DNA from: Chthoniobacteraceae bacterium
GTDB lineage: Bacteria > Verrucomicrobiota > Verrucomicrobiia > Chthoniobacterales > Chthoniobacteraceae
Direction of reading: 5' to 3'
Length of the DNA: 64,000 nt
Assembly (NCBI GenBank): GCA_947471505.1
Contig: CANIWM010000022.1
Coordinates: 1-64,000, forward strand
Below are positions 35,499 through 43,088 of the stretch, piece after piece; the first letter of the stretch is position 1; each line of letters begins with the position of its first letter. The position numbers were made by a program, and so were the translations under genes. The notes below the pieces were generated by a model. It worked only from the letters and a program-made list of their open reading frames with translations. It ran no database searches and was not told the DNA's origin.

Positions 35499-37796
35499 AT
35501 GCTCACTCGTCTCGCTCTCTTTAGCTTATTTGCAATCACCGCCGCCGCCCAAGGCACTAAGGCCGACTACGAACGCGCTCTTTCATTCCCAAAGCGCACG
35601 GACGTTCCCGTGCCCCGCAGTCGTGTAGAGCCGCAGTGGCAGGGCGATACGTTCACCTATCGCGTCGAGATCGCGCCGGGGAAGTTCGAGTCGGTATTCG
35701 TCGATTGCGTAAAGGGCACACGCTCCCTCGATGCCGATGCGGCCAAGCGCCCGCCCGCGCCGCTCCCCGCCGACCGCAAGCCGCGCCCCAGCCGCACCAT
35801 TGATGGCGCGGGCGACACGAGCATCACCTTCACCAACAAAACTGCGGGCGACGTTCAGCTCTTCTGGCTCGACCACGACGCCAAGCGCCAGCCTTACGCA
35901 CGGCTCAAAGCGGGCGAGACCCACAAGCAGCACACCTTCCCCGGCCACGTCTGGCTCGCAGAGGCAGCGGGCGGCGTCGTGCTCGGCGTGTATGAAGGCC
36001 GCGCCGACGAAGCGAAGGTGGAACTCCGCGAAGCCCCGCCAGCAAAGGAACCGGAGGCAAATCCGCAGCCGCCGAAAGCCCTCTCCGAGTGGAAGCCGTT
36101 CATCCGCGACTTCAACGTGTGGGTGGAAAATCGCGGGACGATGGAAGAAGTGCAGCTCTCTCGCGATGGGACGAAAGACGACGCATTCTCCGAGCCCATC
36201 CAGCTCTCCCCGGACGGCAAACGGCTCGTCGCCATGCAGGTAAAGCCCGAGCAGGAGCACCTCGTCTCCTTCATCGAATCGTCGCCCAAGGATCAGCTCC
36301 AGCCCAAGCTCCACCAGCACCAATACATCAAGCCCGGCGACCGCATCCGGCAGGAAAAAGTCCGCCTCTTCGACCTCACGAGCCGCGCCCCCATCGCCCT
36401 CGACACCGCCCTATTTCCCAAGCCCTGGGACATCAGCGATCTGCGCTGGGCCGCAGACAGCTCCCACTTCACTTTCCTCTATAATGAGCGCGGGCACCAA
36501 GTCCTCCGCATCGTCAAAGTGACCGCCAGCGGCGCAGCCACCACGCTTGTTGAAGACACCAGCCCCACCTTCATCGACTACTCGCAAAAGCACTGGCACC
36601 AATGGCTCGGCGACGACCTCCTCTGGGCCAGCGAGCGCGATGGCTGGAACCACCTCTACCGCTTCGACGCCACCACCGGCACCTTGAAGAATCGCATCAC
36701 CACGGGCCCGTGGAATGTCCGCAGGGTCGAGCGCGTCGAGGGCGGCAAACTCCTGCTCCGCGTCATGGGCATCCTCCCCGAGCAAGACCCTTACTTCGTC
36801 CACCTCGCCCGCGTAAATCTCGACGGCACCGGCTTCACCCTCCTCACCGGCGGCGACGGCGCACGCACAGAAAAGTGCTCCTTTTTCTCCCCCGATAGCA
36901 AGTGGCTCGTGGACACATTCTCCCGCGTCGATATGCCTCCCGTCACCGAACTCCGCAACGCCGAGACCGGCAAACTCATCTGCGAACTGGAACGCGCCAA
37001 CGCTGACGGGCTCTTGGCCGCAGGCTGGACGCTCCCCGAGCGCTTCAGCGCAAAAGGGCGCGATGGAAAGACCGACATCTACGGCATCATCATCCGCCCT
37101 TCCAACTTCGACCCCGCCAAAAAATACCCCGTCATCGAAGAAATCTACGCCGGCCCCCACGGCGCATTCGTCCCCAAATCATGGGGCCGCGCCACCCGCC
37201 AGCACGCCCTCGCTGAGCTTGGCTTCATCGTCGTGCAAATCGACGGCATGGGCACCAACTGGCGCGGCAAAGCCTTTCAGGATGTCGCATGGCGCAACCT
37301 CAACGACGCAGGCTTCCCCGACCGCATCGCATGGATGAACTCCGCCGCAAAAACACGCCCGTGGATGGACCTCACCCGCGTCGGCATCTACGGCGGCAGC
37401 GCAGGCGGGCAAAACGCCCTCGCCGGATTACTCCACCACGGCGACTTCTACAAAGTCGGCGTCTCCGACTGCGGCTGCCACGATAACCGCATGGACAAAA
37501 TCTGGTGGAACGAAGCATGGCTCGGCGAAGTCGGCCCATGGTACGCCGAAAACTCCAACGTCACCCACGCCGCCAAACTCACCGGCAAACTCCTCCTCAT
37601 CGTCGGCGAAGTGGACACCAACGTGGACCCCGCCAGCACCATGCAAGTCGCCAACGCCCTCATCAAAGCAGACAAAGATTTCGACCTCCTCATCATGCCC
37701 TCCACCAACCACGGCTCCGCCGAGACTCCCTACGCCAGCCGCCGCCGCATGGACTTCTTCGTCCGCCACCTCCTCCACGTAGAGCCGCGCAGCTAG
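35499..37796 (+). CDS. Exported S9 family prolyl oligopeptidase (DPP IV type)
   Basis: The 765-residue protein has a signal peptide (LALFSLFAITAAAQG), a beta-propeller domain with DLRWAADSSHFTFLYNERGHQ and SERDGWNHLYRFD, and a C-terminal alpha/beta hydrolase. The nucleophile is in YGGSAGGQNAL, the Asp probably in VGEVDTNVDP and the His in STNHGSAETPY. It should remove dipeptides from proline-containing peptides outside the cytoplasm. The ATG at 35499 is chosen because the signal peptide starts there. Confidence 0.88.
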   Translation: MLTRLALFSLFAITAAAQGTKADYERALSFPKRTDVPVPRSRVEPQWQGDTFTYRVEIAPGKFESVFVDCVKGTRSLDADAAKRPPAPLPADRKPRPSRTIDGAGDTSITFTNKTAGDVQLFWLDHDAKRQPYARLKAGETHKQHTFPGHVWLAEAAGGVVLGVYEGRADEAKVELREAPPAKEPEANPQPPKALSEWKPFIRDFNVWVENRGTMEEVQLSRDGTKDDAFSEPIQLSPDGKRLVAMQVKPEQEHLVSFIESSPKDQLQPKLHQHQYIKPGDRIRQEKVRLFDLTSRAPIALDTALFPKPWDISDLRWAADSSHFTFLYNERGHQVLRIVKVTASGAATTLVEDTSPTFIDYSQKHWHQWLGDDLLWASERDGWNHLYRFDATTGTLKNRITTGPWNVRRVERVEGGKLLLRVMGILPEQDPYFVHLARVNLDGTGFTLLTGGDGARTEKCSFFSPDSKWLVDTFSRVDMPPVTELRNAETGKLICELERANADGLLAAGWTLPERFSAKGRDGKTDIYGIIIRPSNFDPAKKYPVIEEIYAGPHGAFVPKSWGRATRQHALAELGFIVVQIDGMGTNWRGKAFQDVAWRNLNDAGFPDRIAWMNSAAKTRPWMDLTRVGIYGGSAGGQNALAGLLHHGDFYKVGVSDCGCHDNRMDKIWWNEAWLGEVGPWYAENSNVTHAAKLTGKLLLIVGEVDTNVDPASTMQVANALIKADKDFDLLIMPSTNHGSAETPYASRRRMDFFVRHLLHVEPRS

Positions 37797-37937
37797 ACCT
37801 AGAAAAGCTGTTGATGCCTCACACAAAGGCACAAAGACACAAAGATGAAGCATTTCAAAGAACGCCTAGCGCGCTCGGGAGTGATCAAAAGTGGAATGGA
37901 GCGCGTGTGACTGTAGGGCCGAAGGTCTGGCAATGTA

Positions 37938-38113
37938 ATAGCCCAGGCAAAGCGAGGAACGAGCGCAGGCCTGGGTTCCGTTCGAGGTGGGATGCAGCCC
38001 TGAAAGGGCGTGATTATCGCGTGCTACCGGTTTCATCACGCCCTTTCAGGGCTCGCATCTCTCTTCACTCTCGACCCAGGGCTGCGCTCCTACGTCGCTG
38101 ACCCTGGGGCTAC
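37938..38113. repeat. Large imperfect palindrome (REP/MITE-like)
   Basis: The core is a perfect 19-bp inverted repeat (37996-38014 with 38035-38053) around GCCCTGAAAGGGCGTGAT. The next layer (37961-37976 with 38074-38089) matches at 15 of 16 positions, and a looser outer layer reaches 37938 and 38113. No open frame of note lies inside. It occupies most of the 393-bp gap between the S9 peptidase gene and the first island gene. Confidence 0.75.
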
Positions 38114-38189
38114 GTTGGGTATTTGTGCTTGGGTTGTTGAGCGGCACATTCCTCTGCACGAGAGAGTGTTACCGGCCTATCACTACTCG

Positions 38190-38435
38190 ATGCCGTCTAT
38201 CCACTCGAAGGGTGAACCGAAGACGCTTGTGGAGGCTGTTCGGGCGAAGCGGATTGGAATGAAGATGACGCTTCGGCAGTTTGGGAAGATTGTCGGGCGG
38301 CACTTCTGTGCGGTTTCGGAATGGGAACGCGGGGTGAATCGCCCGAATGCGGAGAGTCGGCAGAAGCTGGTTGATTGGCTGGGATATGACCCGGAGATGG
38401 ATCAAGAACGACGAAAGCGGGAGCCTCGGTTTTGA
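38190..38435 (+). CDS. XRE-family helix-turn-helix protein
   Basis: The 81-residue protein carries one HTH of the Cro/C1 type (about 12-66: LVEAVRAKRIGMKMTLRQFG to AVSEWERGVNRPNAESRQKL). The tail is basic. It should be a DNA-binding regulator. Its TGA stop lies inside the loop of the terminator at 38414-38447. It is the first gene of the plasmid-like island and is convergent with the coiled-coil protein gene. Confidence 0.75.
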   Translation: MPSIHSKGEPKTLVEAVRAKRIGMKMTLRQFGKIVGRHFCAVSEWERGVNRPNAESRQKLVDWLGYDPEMDQERRKREPRF

Positions 38436-38447
38436 GGCTCCCGCTTT
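38414..38447. terminator. Bidirectional intrinsic terminator
   Basis: A perfect 14-bp stem (38414-38427 with 38434-38447) with loop GGTTTT is followed by TTGG on the plus strand, and the stem itself ends in CTTT and AAAG. It lies between two convergent genes and overlaps the end of the upstream one. Confidence 0.8.
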
Positions 38448-38475
38448 TGGAAGTGATTTTCGTTTTCGGAAATGC

Positions 38476-39240
38476 CTACGAGGTGGCTTCGACTTGGGAG
38501 TGGATTTCGGCTTCATGTGTCGTTTCCGTATCGTTCGGGACTGCTCGGAAATGTTCGGTAGGTTTCGGAAGTTCGCGGTGTGATTGGACGGGTGTGCCGA
38601 GTTGGAGAACTTGCGATTCGAGTTCGCCGATTCGTCGGCTGTCGGAAATGAGGCGTTCGATGTATGCGCGACGTTCCTCGTCTTTCCGAATGAGTTCGTC
38701 GTTGAGTCGGGTGAGCAGTTGTTCTTTCACTCGGTTGGTGATTTCCAAGTCCATTACCTTTCGACGGAGGTCGCGGGTTTCTTCGTCGTCTGGTTCGGAA
38801 GGGCGATGGCTTTTTTCGGAAGCGGCGTTTCCGACGGGTTCGGATTGTTTCGGCAATTCGGGATCAGGTTGCGGAGCGGGTGCAGGGCGTTTTGCTATCT
38901 CCTCTCCGATTGCCAGTGTCACGCTTTGTGGGGTGATGAAGTAGCGGCCTTCGTTTTCATCGAAGAAGGCGTCGAGTCGGGCGACTCCCTGCCGGTTGAG
39001 TTGGCACCAGTTGATGATGCTTCGTTCGGTTCGCGGTGCGCCACCCTTTTCAAAGAGTCGGGCGACTTCTTGCACGGTGAGCGTGTGATTTTGCGTTCGT
39101 TCGGACATCTTCCGAACGGTGCGGAAAGGTTCCGAAGCTTTCGGAATGGTTCTGAACGTTGCCGAATCTTGCGGAAGATTTCCGAAAGGTGCGGAAGGCT
39201 GCGGAACGTTTCCGAAGTCTTCCGAAGTGGGTTGATCCAT
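38476..39240 (-). CDS. DNA-binding coiled-coil protein with decapeptide repeats
   Basis: This 254-residue protein has three parts. Residues 1-46 are four tandem decapeptides of the form SxxFxx(V/L/I)(P/R)xx (SAPFGNLPQD, SATFRTIPKA, SEPFRTVRKM). Residues 50-115 form a MerR-like winged-helix domain (LTVQEVARLFEKGGAPRTER, then FDENEGRYFITPQSV). Residues 150-215 are a charged coiled coil, and the end returns to the repeat (TEHFRAVPND). The HTH-plus-coiled-coil layout resembles plasmid KfrA-like proteins, and I recall similar uncharacterised plasmid proteins. The underlying DNA is a 10-bp phased repeat. Function unknown; plasmid maintenance is inferred. Confidence 0.7.
   Translation of the reverse strand: MDQPTSEDFGNVPQPSAPFGNLPQDSATFRTIPKASEPFRTVRKMSERTQNHTLTVQEVARLFEKGGAPRTERSIINWCQLNRQGVARLDAFFDENEGRYFITPQSVTLAIGEEIAKRPAPAPQPDPELPKQSEPVGNAASEKSHRPSEPDDEETRDLRRKVMDLEITNRVKEQLLTRLNDELIRKDEERRAYIERLISDSRRIGELESQVLQLGTPVQSHRELPKPTEHFRAVPNDTETTHEAEIHSQVEATS
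38521..38570. repeat. 10-bp phased repeat array, 3' end of the coiled-coil gene
   Basis: Five consecutive decamers follow NNNTTC(C/G)GNA with one substitution (CTCGGAA in unit 3), exactly in register, with a degenerate sixth to 38580. The core TTCSGNA is the same as in the larger array at 39101-39230, in the same orientation. A shorter run with three 10-bp-spaced copies lies at 38829-38855. Confidence 0.8.
39101..39230. repeat. 13-unit 10-bp phased repeat array, 5' end of the coiled-coil gene
   Basis: Thirteen consecutive decamers follow (T/G)C(C/G)GAANNNT without a single spacing error. GAA is kept at positions 4-6 in twelve of thirteen, and T at position 10 in twelve of thirteen. Three decamers make ten codons, which is why the protein shows a decapeptide repeat. 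Two further CGGAA copies, 10 bp apart, lie upstream of the gene at 39266-39280 and again at 39349-39363. Confidence 0.92.
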
Positions 39241-39315
39241 GTGGTTTCAATGAGTTGATAAATCGCGGAATGGTTCGGAAAGAACTGGCTGAGGCTTCCG
39301 CGTTGCACATTTGAA

Positions 39316-39321
39316 ATTATA
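39316..39321 (-). promoter_or_regulatory. Candidate -10 box of the coiled-coil gene
   Basis: The minus strand reads TATAAT exactly here, 75 bases upstream of the gene start. I see no good -35 at standard spacing. The box lies between CGGAA-type repeat copies at 39266-39280 and 39349-39363, so the encoded DNA-binding protein may regulate it. Confidence 0.4.
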
Positions 39322-39464
39322 GCATGTCCGTGTCGAAAACGCTCGATGCGGAACGCTTCGGAAATGGTGGAAAACTCGATGTCTGCGACGCATCGAAAAA
39401 TGTGCGCCCTTTTCGGTAGTTGGAAGCCTTGCGGCGGGGCAGCGAGTCTGCTAAGATTTATTGC

Positions 39465-39746
39465 ATGACAACACTCACAGTCACAATCCGAGATGAAGAC
39501 CAGCACTTCATCGAATCTGCGATGAAAAGCGGACGCTACGTTTCTGAAAGCGAAGCGGTGGCCGATGCGTTTGCGGAACTCCGCAGCCGAGAGGCGATGC
39601 GTCAGGCGCGTCTTGCTGAACTCCGCTCTCAGGTGCAGGCGGGGATCGATGAAATCGAACGTGGTGAAGGCGAAGTATGGGACATGGAGAAAACCAAAGC
39701 TGAAGCCAGGGCATTATTCGCAGCACGTAAGTCAACCGCTGCGTAA
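39465..39746 (+). CDS. ParD-type antitoxin
   Basis: The 93-residue protein starts MTTLTVTIRDEDQHFIESAM, a ribbon-helix-helix DNA-binding segment followed by SGRYVSESEAVADAFAEL, as in ParD/CopG antitoxins. The C-terminal half is acidic and helical (IDEIERGEGEVWDM) for toxin binding. It lies 2 nt before the ParE-like toxin gene. Expression is probably autorepressed. Such modules stabilise plasmids, which fits the island setting. Confidence 0.82.
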   Translation: MTTLTVTIRDEDQHFIESAMKSGRYVSESEAVADAFAELRSREAMRQARLAELRSQVQAGIDEIERGEGEVWDMEKTKAEARALFAARKSTAA

Positions 39747-39748
39747 AG

Positions 39749-40045
39749 ATGCCGAACATCATTCGTTCTCCGCTGGCAAACGCGGACATCATTGAAATCT
39801 GGAACTACATTGCCGAGGATAATCCGGCAGCCGCAGACCGACTACTCGCAAAGTTCGACGACACTTTTCGACGAATTTTACACCAACCCGGAATCGGAAG
39901 AACGACCGACGAACTTGGCTCGGGCCTGCGGATGTTTCCGATAGGCTCCTACCTGATCTTTTACCGTGAACACGGAGCCGACGTGACGGTATTTCGCATA
40001 TTGCACGGCGCTCGCGACATCACGGCGGACTTTTTTACGGAGTAA
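39749..40045 (+). CDS. ParE/RelE-fold toxin
   Basis: The 98-residue protein shows the RelE/ParE pattern: SPLANADIIEIWNYIAEDNPAAADRL at the N-terminus and GSYLIFYREHGADVTVFRILHGARDI at the C-terminus. That pattern is typical of ParE, which inhibits DNA gyrase. The length and antitoxin-first order are standard. No truncation is visible, so the pair may be active. Confidence 0.85.
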   Translation: MPNIIRSPLANADIIEIWNYIAEDNPAAADRLLAKFDDTFRRILHQPGIGRTTDELGSGLRMFPIGSYLIFYREHGADVTVFRILHGARDITADFFTE

Positions 40046-40106
40046 ACTTCCGTTGTCCCCACCGCTCGGATTTCCGATCCGTGCGGGAGTACGTTACAAT
40101 GGTGGT

Positions 40107-40463
40107 ATGGAAGAAAAACCGCGCTACGAGCGCGACTTCAAAGGCGTTTGGATTCCCCGTGAGATTTGGCTCTCGGAGGAACTTTCGTTGATGGAAAAAG
40201 TTCTGTTCGTTGAAATTCACAGCCTCGACAACGAGCGTGGTTGTTTTGCATCGAATCGCCATTTTTCTGAGTTCTTCGGCGTGAGTGAGCGGCAGATTGC
40301 GACTTACATCGCGTCTTTGAAAAAGAAGGGGTTTATCGAATCGACGGTCGTGAATGGCTTCGAGCGCACGATCCGGGTGACTGGAAAATACGCGTATCCC
40401 AATTCAACGGAGCGCAAGAAGCTGCGGATGAATATGGATCGCCTTGCCGATGGAATGCGCTAG
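40107..40463 (+). CDS. HTH replication-type protein (plasmid/phage Rep or O-like N-terminal domain)
   Basis: The 118-residue protein is a winged-helix domain of the HTH_36 kind (GVWIPREIWLSEELSLMEKVLFVEIHSLD, FASNRHFSEFFGVSERQIATYI, LKKKGFIESTVVNGFERTIRV). This domain forms the N-terminus of many plasmid and phage replication initiators. The protein ends early compared with such initiators. Just after its stop lie 23-bp-spaced repeats and a DnaA box, so it is a good candidate for the island's Rep protein. It may have lost a C-terminal part. Confidence 0.7.
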   Translation: MEEKPRYERDFKGVWIPREIWLSEELSLMEKVLFVEIHSLDNERGCFASNRHFSEFFGVSERQIATYIASLKKKGFIESTVVNGFERTIRVTGKYAYPNSTERKKLRMNMDRLADGMR

Positions 40464-40474
40464 GGCACACGACG

Positions 40475-40637
40475 GGGAAGTGGGGATAACTTCAGCAGGG
40501 GTATGAAGCAAACTGCATGGGGGGCATGAAGCTGAGTTCATCCGGGGGGTGAAGAAACCTTCCACATAATAATACAATTAGTAATACAGTGAATAAAACG
40601 GGGCAGACTTTTAAAAAAGGAAGGGGGCTGTGGATAA
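40475..40637. other. Candidate plasmid origin: iteron-like repeats, AT-rich stretch, DnaA box
   Basis: Three copies of a GGGGNNTGAAG motif start at 40498, 40521 and 40544, exactly 23 bp apart, with a weaker fourth at 40475. An AT-rich run (40563-40599) follows, and then TGTGGATAA at 40629-40637, the exact complement of the DnaA box TTATCCACA. This order beside a Rep-like gene is the standard layout of an iteron origin. The rest of the gap, 40638-40939, shows no gene; a TACAAT at 40786-40791 could be a -10 box for ardC. Confidence 0.55.
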
Positions 40638-40939
40638 CTTCACAGCCGGTGACTGACGAAAGTTGGTCGTGGTTGTTTTGGCTTTTGTGCGAACCGGAAA
40701 TTCTTCACGCGCTGACGGTGAAGGAACTGCCGGTGATTGAGTTTTGAGAGCAGCGGGTGATTTGGAGAGCACGCGGGAGGCGTGATACAATCAGCCCGGA
40801 ACCGCAGTCGGTGAAACTTTGGTTGTTGGACTGAAGTCCGCCTGAACCGTCGCATGGCGAGTACCGAGAGGTATTCCCACGACGCGCTCAGGTTGGCTTC
40901 AACTCACAATCAAAACCAACAAAGAAAGGCACACCGACT

Positions 40940-41887
40940 ATGGGCCACAAACCGGCTCGCACAGATCCTTATCAACTCGTCACAGACACAATCATTGCTC
41001 ACCTCGAACGCGGAGTCGTTCCGTGGCGCTGCCCTTGGAATCGCTCCACCGGCAGACCGCGAAACTTCTCCACCGGACGCGAGTATCAGGGCGTCAACGT
41101 CCTGCTGCTCGGCATCCAACGATTCGCTTCACCGTGGTGGCTCACGTTCCGACAGGCGCAAGAACGCGGAGGCTGCGTTCGCAAAGGCGAGCGCGGTTCC
41201 ACCGTTATGAAATGGGGACGCCACAATCGCACCGTGAAAAACGGCGACGGCACCGAGGATGAAAAGAAAACTTTCTTCCTCAAAACCTACTGCGTTTTCA
41301 ACGCCTGCCAAATCGACGGCATCCTTTTTCCGGCGACGGAAGAAGGATCGCAGGTCGATTCAAAAGAGCGCATCGCACGGGCAGAAATATTTGCCCGCGA
41401 AATGCCGCAGCCGCCGACCATCGTCGAAGGCCGCAGCACGCAAGCGAGTTACCGAGTTCGCGCAGATACCGTGCAGATGCCTGCACTGGAGCGGTTTGAG
41501 CGGGCAGAGGATTATTACCTCACGCTCTTTCACGAGCTGACTCACGCGACCGGACACGCCTCGCGGCTCAATCGCAAAAGCGTAATCGAAAGCGACGGAT
41601 TCGGCGGCGAAGTTTATTCGCAAGAGGAACTCGTTGCTGAAATCGGCGCGGCATTTCTCGGCACCGAAGCGGACATCATCCGCGACGAGCACGAGCAATC
41701 TGCTTCGTATCTTCGCGGCTGGCTCGACGCTCTAAAAGAGCCCGATGCGCGACGCTGGATTGTCCAAGCGGCAACACAGGCCGGACGGGCTGCGGATTAC
41801 ATCCTTGGCCGTTCGCGCACATCACCCGAGGTGACATCCGACGACCGTCCGCAGTCCATCGTCGCGGAAGCGTTCTGTGGTGAATGA
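40940..41887 (+). CDS. ardC: ArdC-like antirestriction protein (ssDNA-binding domain plus zincin)
   Basis: The 315-residue protein has the ArdC N-terminal domain (about 8-130: DPYQLVTDTIIAHLERGVVP, PWRCPWN, GREYQGVNVLLL, CVRKGERGSTV and FNACQIDG) and a C-terminal polyvalent metallopeptidase domain with the zinc motif HELTHATGH and a downstream EELVAEIGAAFL helix. ArdC proteins enter recipients with conjugating DNA and protect it from restriction. All key residues appear intact. An AAAGG Shine-Dalgarno-like site precedes the ATG. Confidence 0.88.
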   Translation: MGHKPARTDPYQLVTDTIIAHLERGVVPWRCPWNRSTGRPRNFSTGREYQGVNVLLLGIQRFASPWWLTFRQAQERGGCVRKGERGSTVMKWGRHNRTVKNGDGTEDEKKTFFLKTYCVFNACQIDGILFPATEEGSQVDSKERIARAEIFAREMPQPPTIVEGRSTQASYRVRADTVQMPALERFERAEDYYLTLFHELTHATGHASRLNRKSVIESDGFGGEVYSQEELVAEIGAAFLGTEADIIRDEHEQSASYLRGWLDALKEPDARRWIVQAATQAGRAADYILGRSRTSPEVTSDDRPQSIVAEAFCGE

Positions 41888-42018
41888 ATCAGCGGGCCTT
41901 TTTCCACACGGAGAGAGGCCCGTTTTCCCAATCCGGTGGTGCGCAGAATAAACCGCATTTGTTTTCACAGAGTCATTTTCACGACTCCGGCAAACGCGGC
42001 TTTTACTGCACATCACAC

Positions 42019-42330
42019 ATGATTCATTCAACCACCGACGAGCCACCACCGAGCCCGTCACCACACGCGAAGTTCCCACTCGGACGAGTAGTCGCCACAC
42101 CGGGCGCACTCGCCTCCATGAGCCCGGAGGAAATCGCAGAGGCCATCCGCAGGCACGTCTCGGGAGATTGGGGAGAACTCGACCCGCACGACATCGCCGA
42201 AAACGAACTCGGCCTCCGCGAAGGGTTCCGATTGCTCTCCGTTTATCGAACGAAGGCAGGGGAGCGGTTCTACATCATCACTGAAGCCGACCGCTCAGCG
42301 ACGACAGTGCTTCTGCCAGACGAGTATTAA
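42019..42330 (+). CDS. Small plasmid-type conserved protein
   Basis: The 103-residue protein has the conserved core FPLGRVVATPGALA, then SGDWGELDPHDIAENELGLREGFRLLSVYRTKAGERFYIITEADRSATTVLLPDEY. I recognise this ending from many small plasmid proteins, often mislabelled as restriction subunits; no methylase or nuclease motif is present. The proline-rich first 20 residues are variable. The start at 42019 is chosen over an in-frame extension to 41884 that lacks the pattern. A strong terminator follows. Confidence 0.7.
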   Translation: MIHSTTDEPPPSPSPHAKFPLGRVVATPGALASMSPEEIAEAIRRHVSGDWGELDPHDIAENELGLREGFRLLSVYRTKAGERFYIITEADRSATTVLLPDEY

Positions 42331-42333
42331 AAC

Positions 42334-42367
42334 AAAAGGCTGCTTCCAAAATTGGAGGCAGCCTTTT
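42334..42367 (+). terminator. Intrinsic terminator after the small plasmid-type gene
   Basis: AAAAGGCTGC and GCAGCCTTTT pair, with an inner TTCCAAAATTGGA hairpin, giving a long stem that ends in TTTT on both strands. It begins 4 nt after the stop. The 42368-42582 stretch downstream shows no gene. Confidence 0.8.
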
Positions 42368-42549
42368 CCGTATTCCAAACCACGCCACACGAAGCAACGG
42401 CTGTAAAGATGCCGGCCTTCAAAGTTGTGTCCGCGCGGCGGTATATCCCGCCAACAATTTCGCTCAGATCGCGGCGTGAAAATTTCCACCGAAAACAACT
42501 TCTCAAAATGACCCGCAAAATACGGCCTTGTTGAGCCATATTTTAGAAT

Positions 42550-42579
42550 CATGTCGCCAAAGTAATCTTGTGCGACATG
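42550..42579 (-). terminator. Inverted repeat downstream of the membrane-anchored protein gene
   Basis: CATGTCGC (42550-42557) and GCGACATG (42572-42579) form an 8-bp stem with a 14-nt loop, just past the stop of the minus-strand gene. The T-run is weak. Confidence 0.35.
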
Positions 42580-42582
42580 CAA

Positions 42583-43077
42583 TTATGCTGCCCTTTTCGT
42601 GTCATCTTCGTTCTTCAAGCACGCGTCCACAAAGGACACGAAATCCATATCCTGATACCGCTTCGATTTCTCCCAAACGTAAGCCGGAATTGGGAGCGCG
42701 AGCGTTTCTCTGACGTCCGCCGAAACAGCGTCGTCATCGAATTGCATTCCGAGCGCACGAGCTTTGAACGCCGCCCGCAAATGTAGAATCAATGAGTGAA
42801 CAAATAGCTCTTCGTGAGTCGTGACCGGCTCGCGCACGAGATTGACGTGCGATTTCAAAATCCGCGTGAGTTCGTCCTGTTCGTAAAGTTTCCACCAGAT
42901 CGCTCGATGCGCGTTTGTAAGCGTGAACAAATTCCCGATTCTTCGCTCCTTTGTGTCTTCGCGGATGGAGTGAACCGCAGTCAAAATACCGAAGACGATG
43001 CTAAGCGTTTGCAATAATTCAAACCAGTGACTTCCCATCCATCCAAGGGTTTCCATCCTTGGATTGTACCACACCAA
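42583..43077 (-). CDS. Membrane-anchored hypothetical protein
   Basis: The 164-residue protein has one hydrophobic helix near the N-terminus (about 15-38, MGSHWFELLQTLSIVFGILTAV) followed by a cytoplasmic, helical, charged region. The phrase IREDTKERRIGNLFTLTNAHRAIW recurs in single-helix proteins of unknown role found on mobile regions. The start could be 43077 or the internal METLGWMG at 43056. It ends with basic residues. Function unknown. Confidence 0.6.
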   Translation of the reverse strand: MVWYNPRMETLGWMGSHWFELLQTLSIVFGILTAVHSIREDTKERRIGNLFTLTNAHRAIWWKLYEQDELTRILKSHVNLVREPVTTHEELFVHSLILHLRAAFKARALGMQFDDDAVSADVRETLALPIPAYVWEKSKRYQDMDFVSFVDACLKNEDDTKRAA

Positions 43078-43088
43078 TTTGGGAAAAT

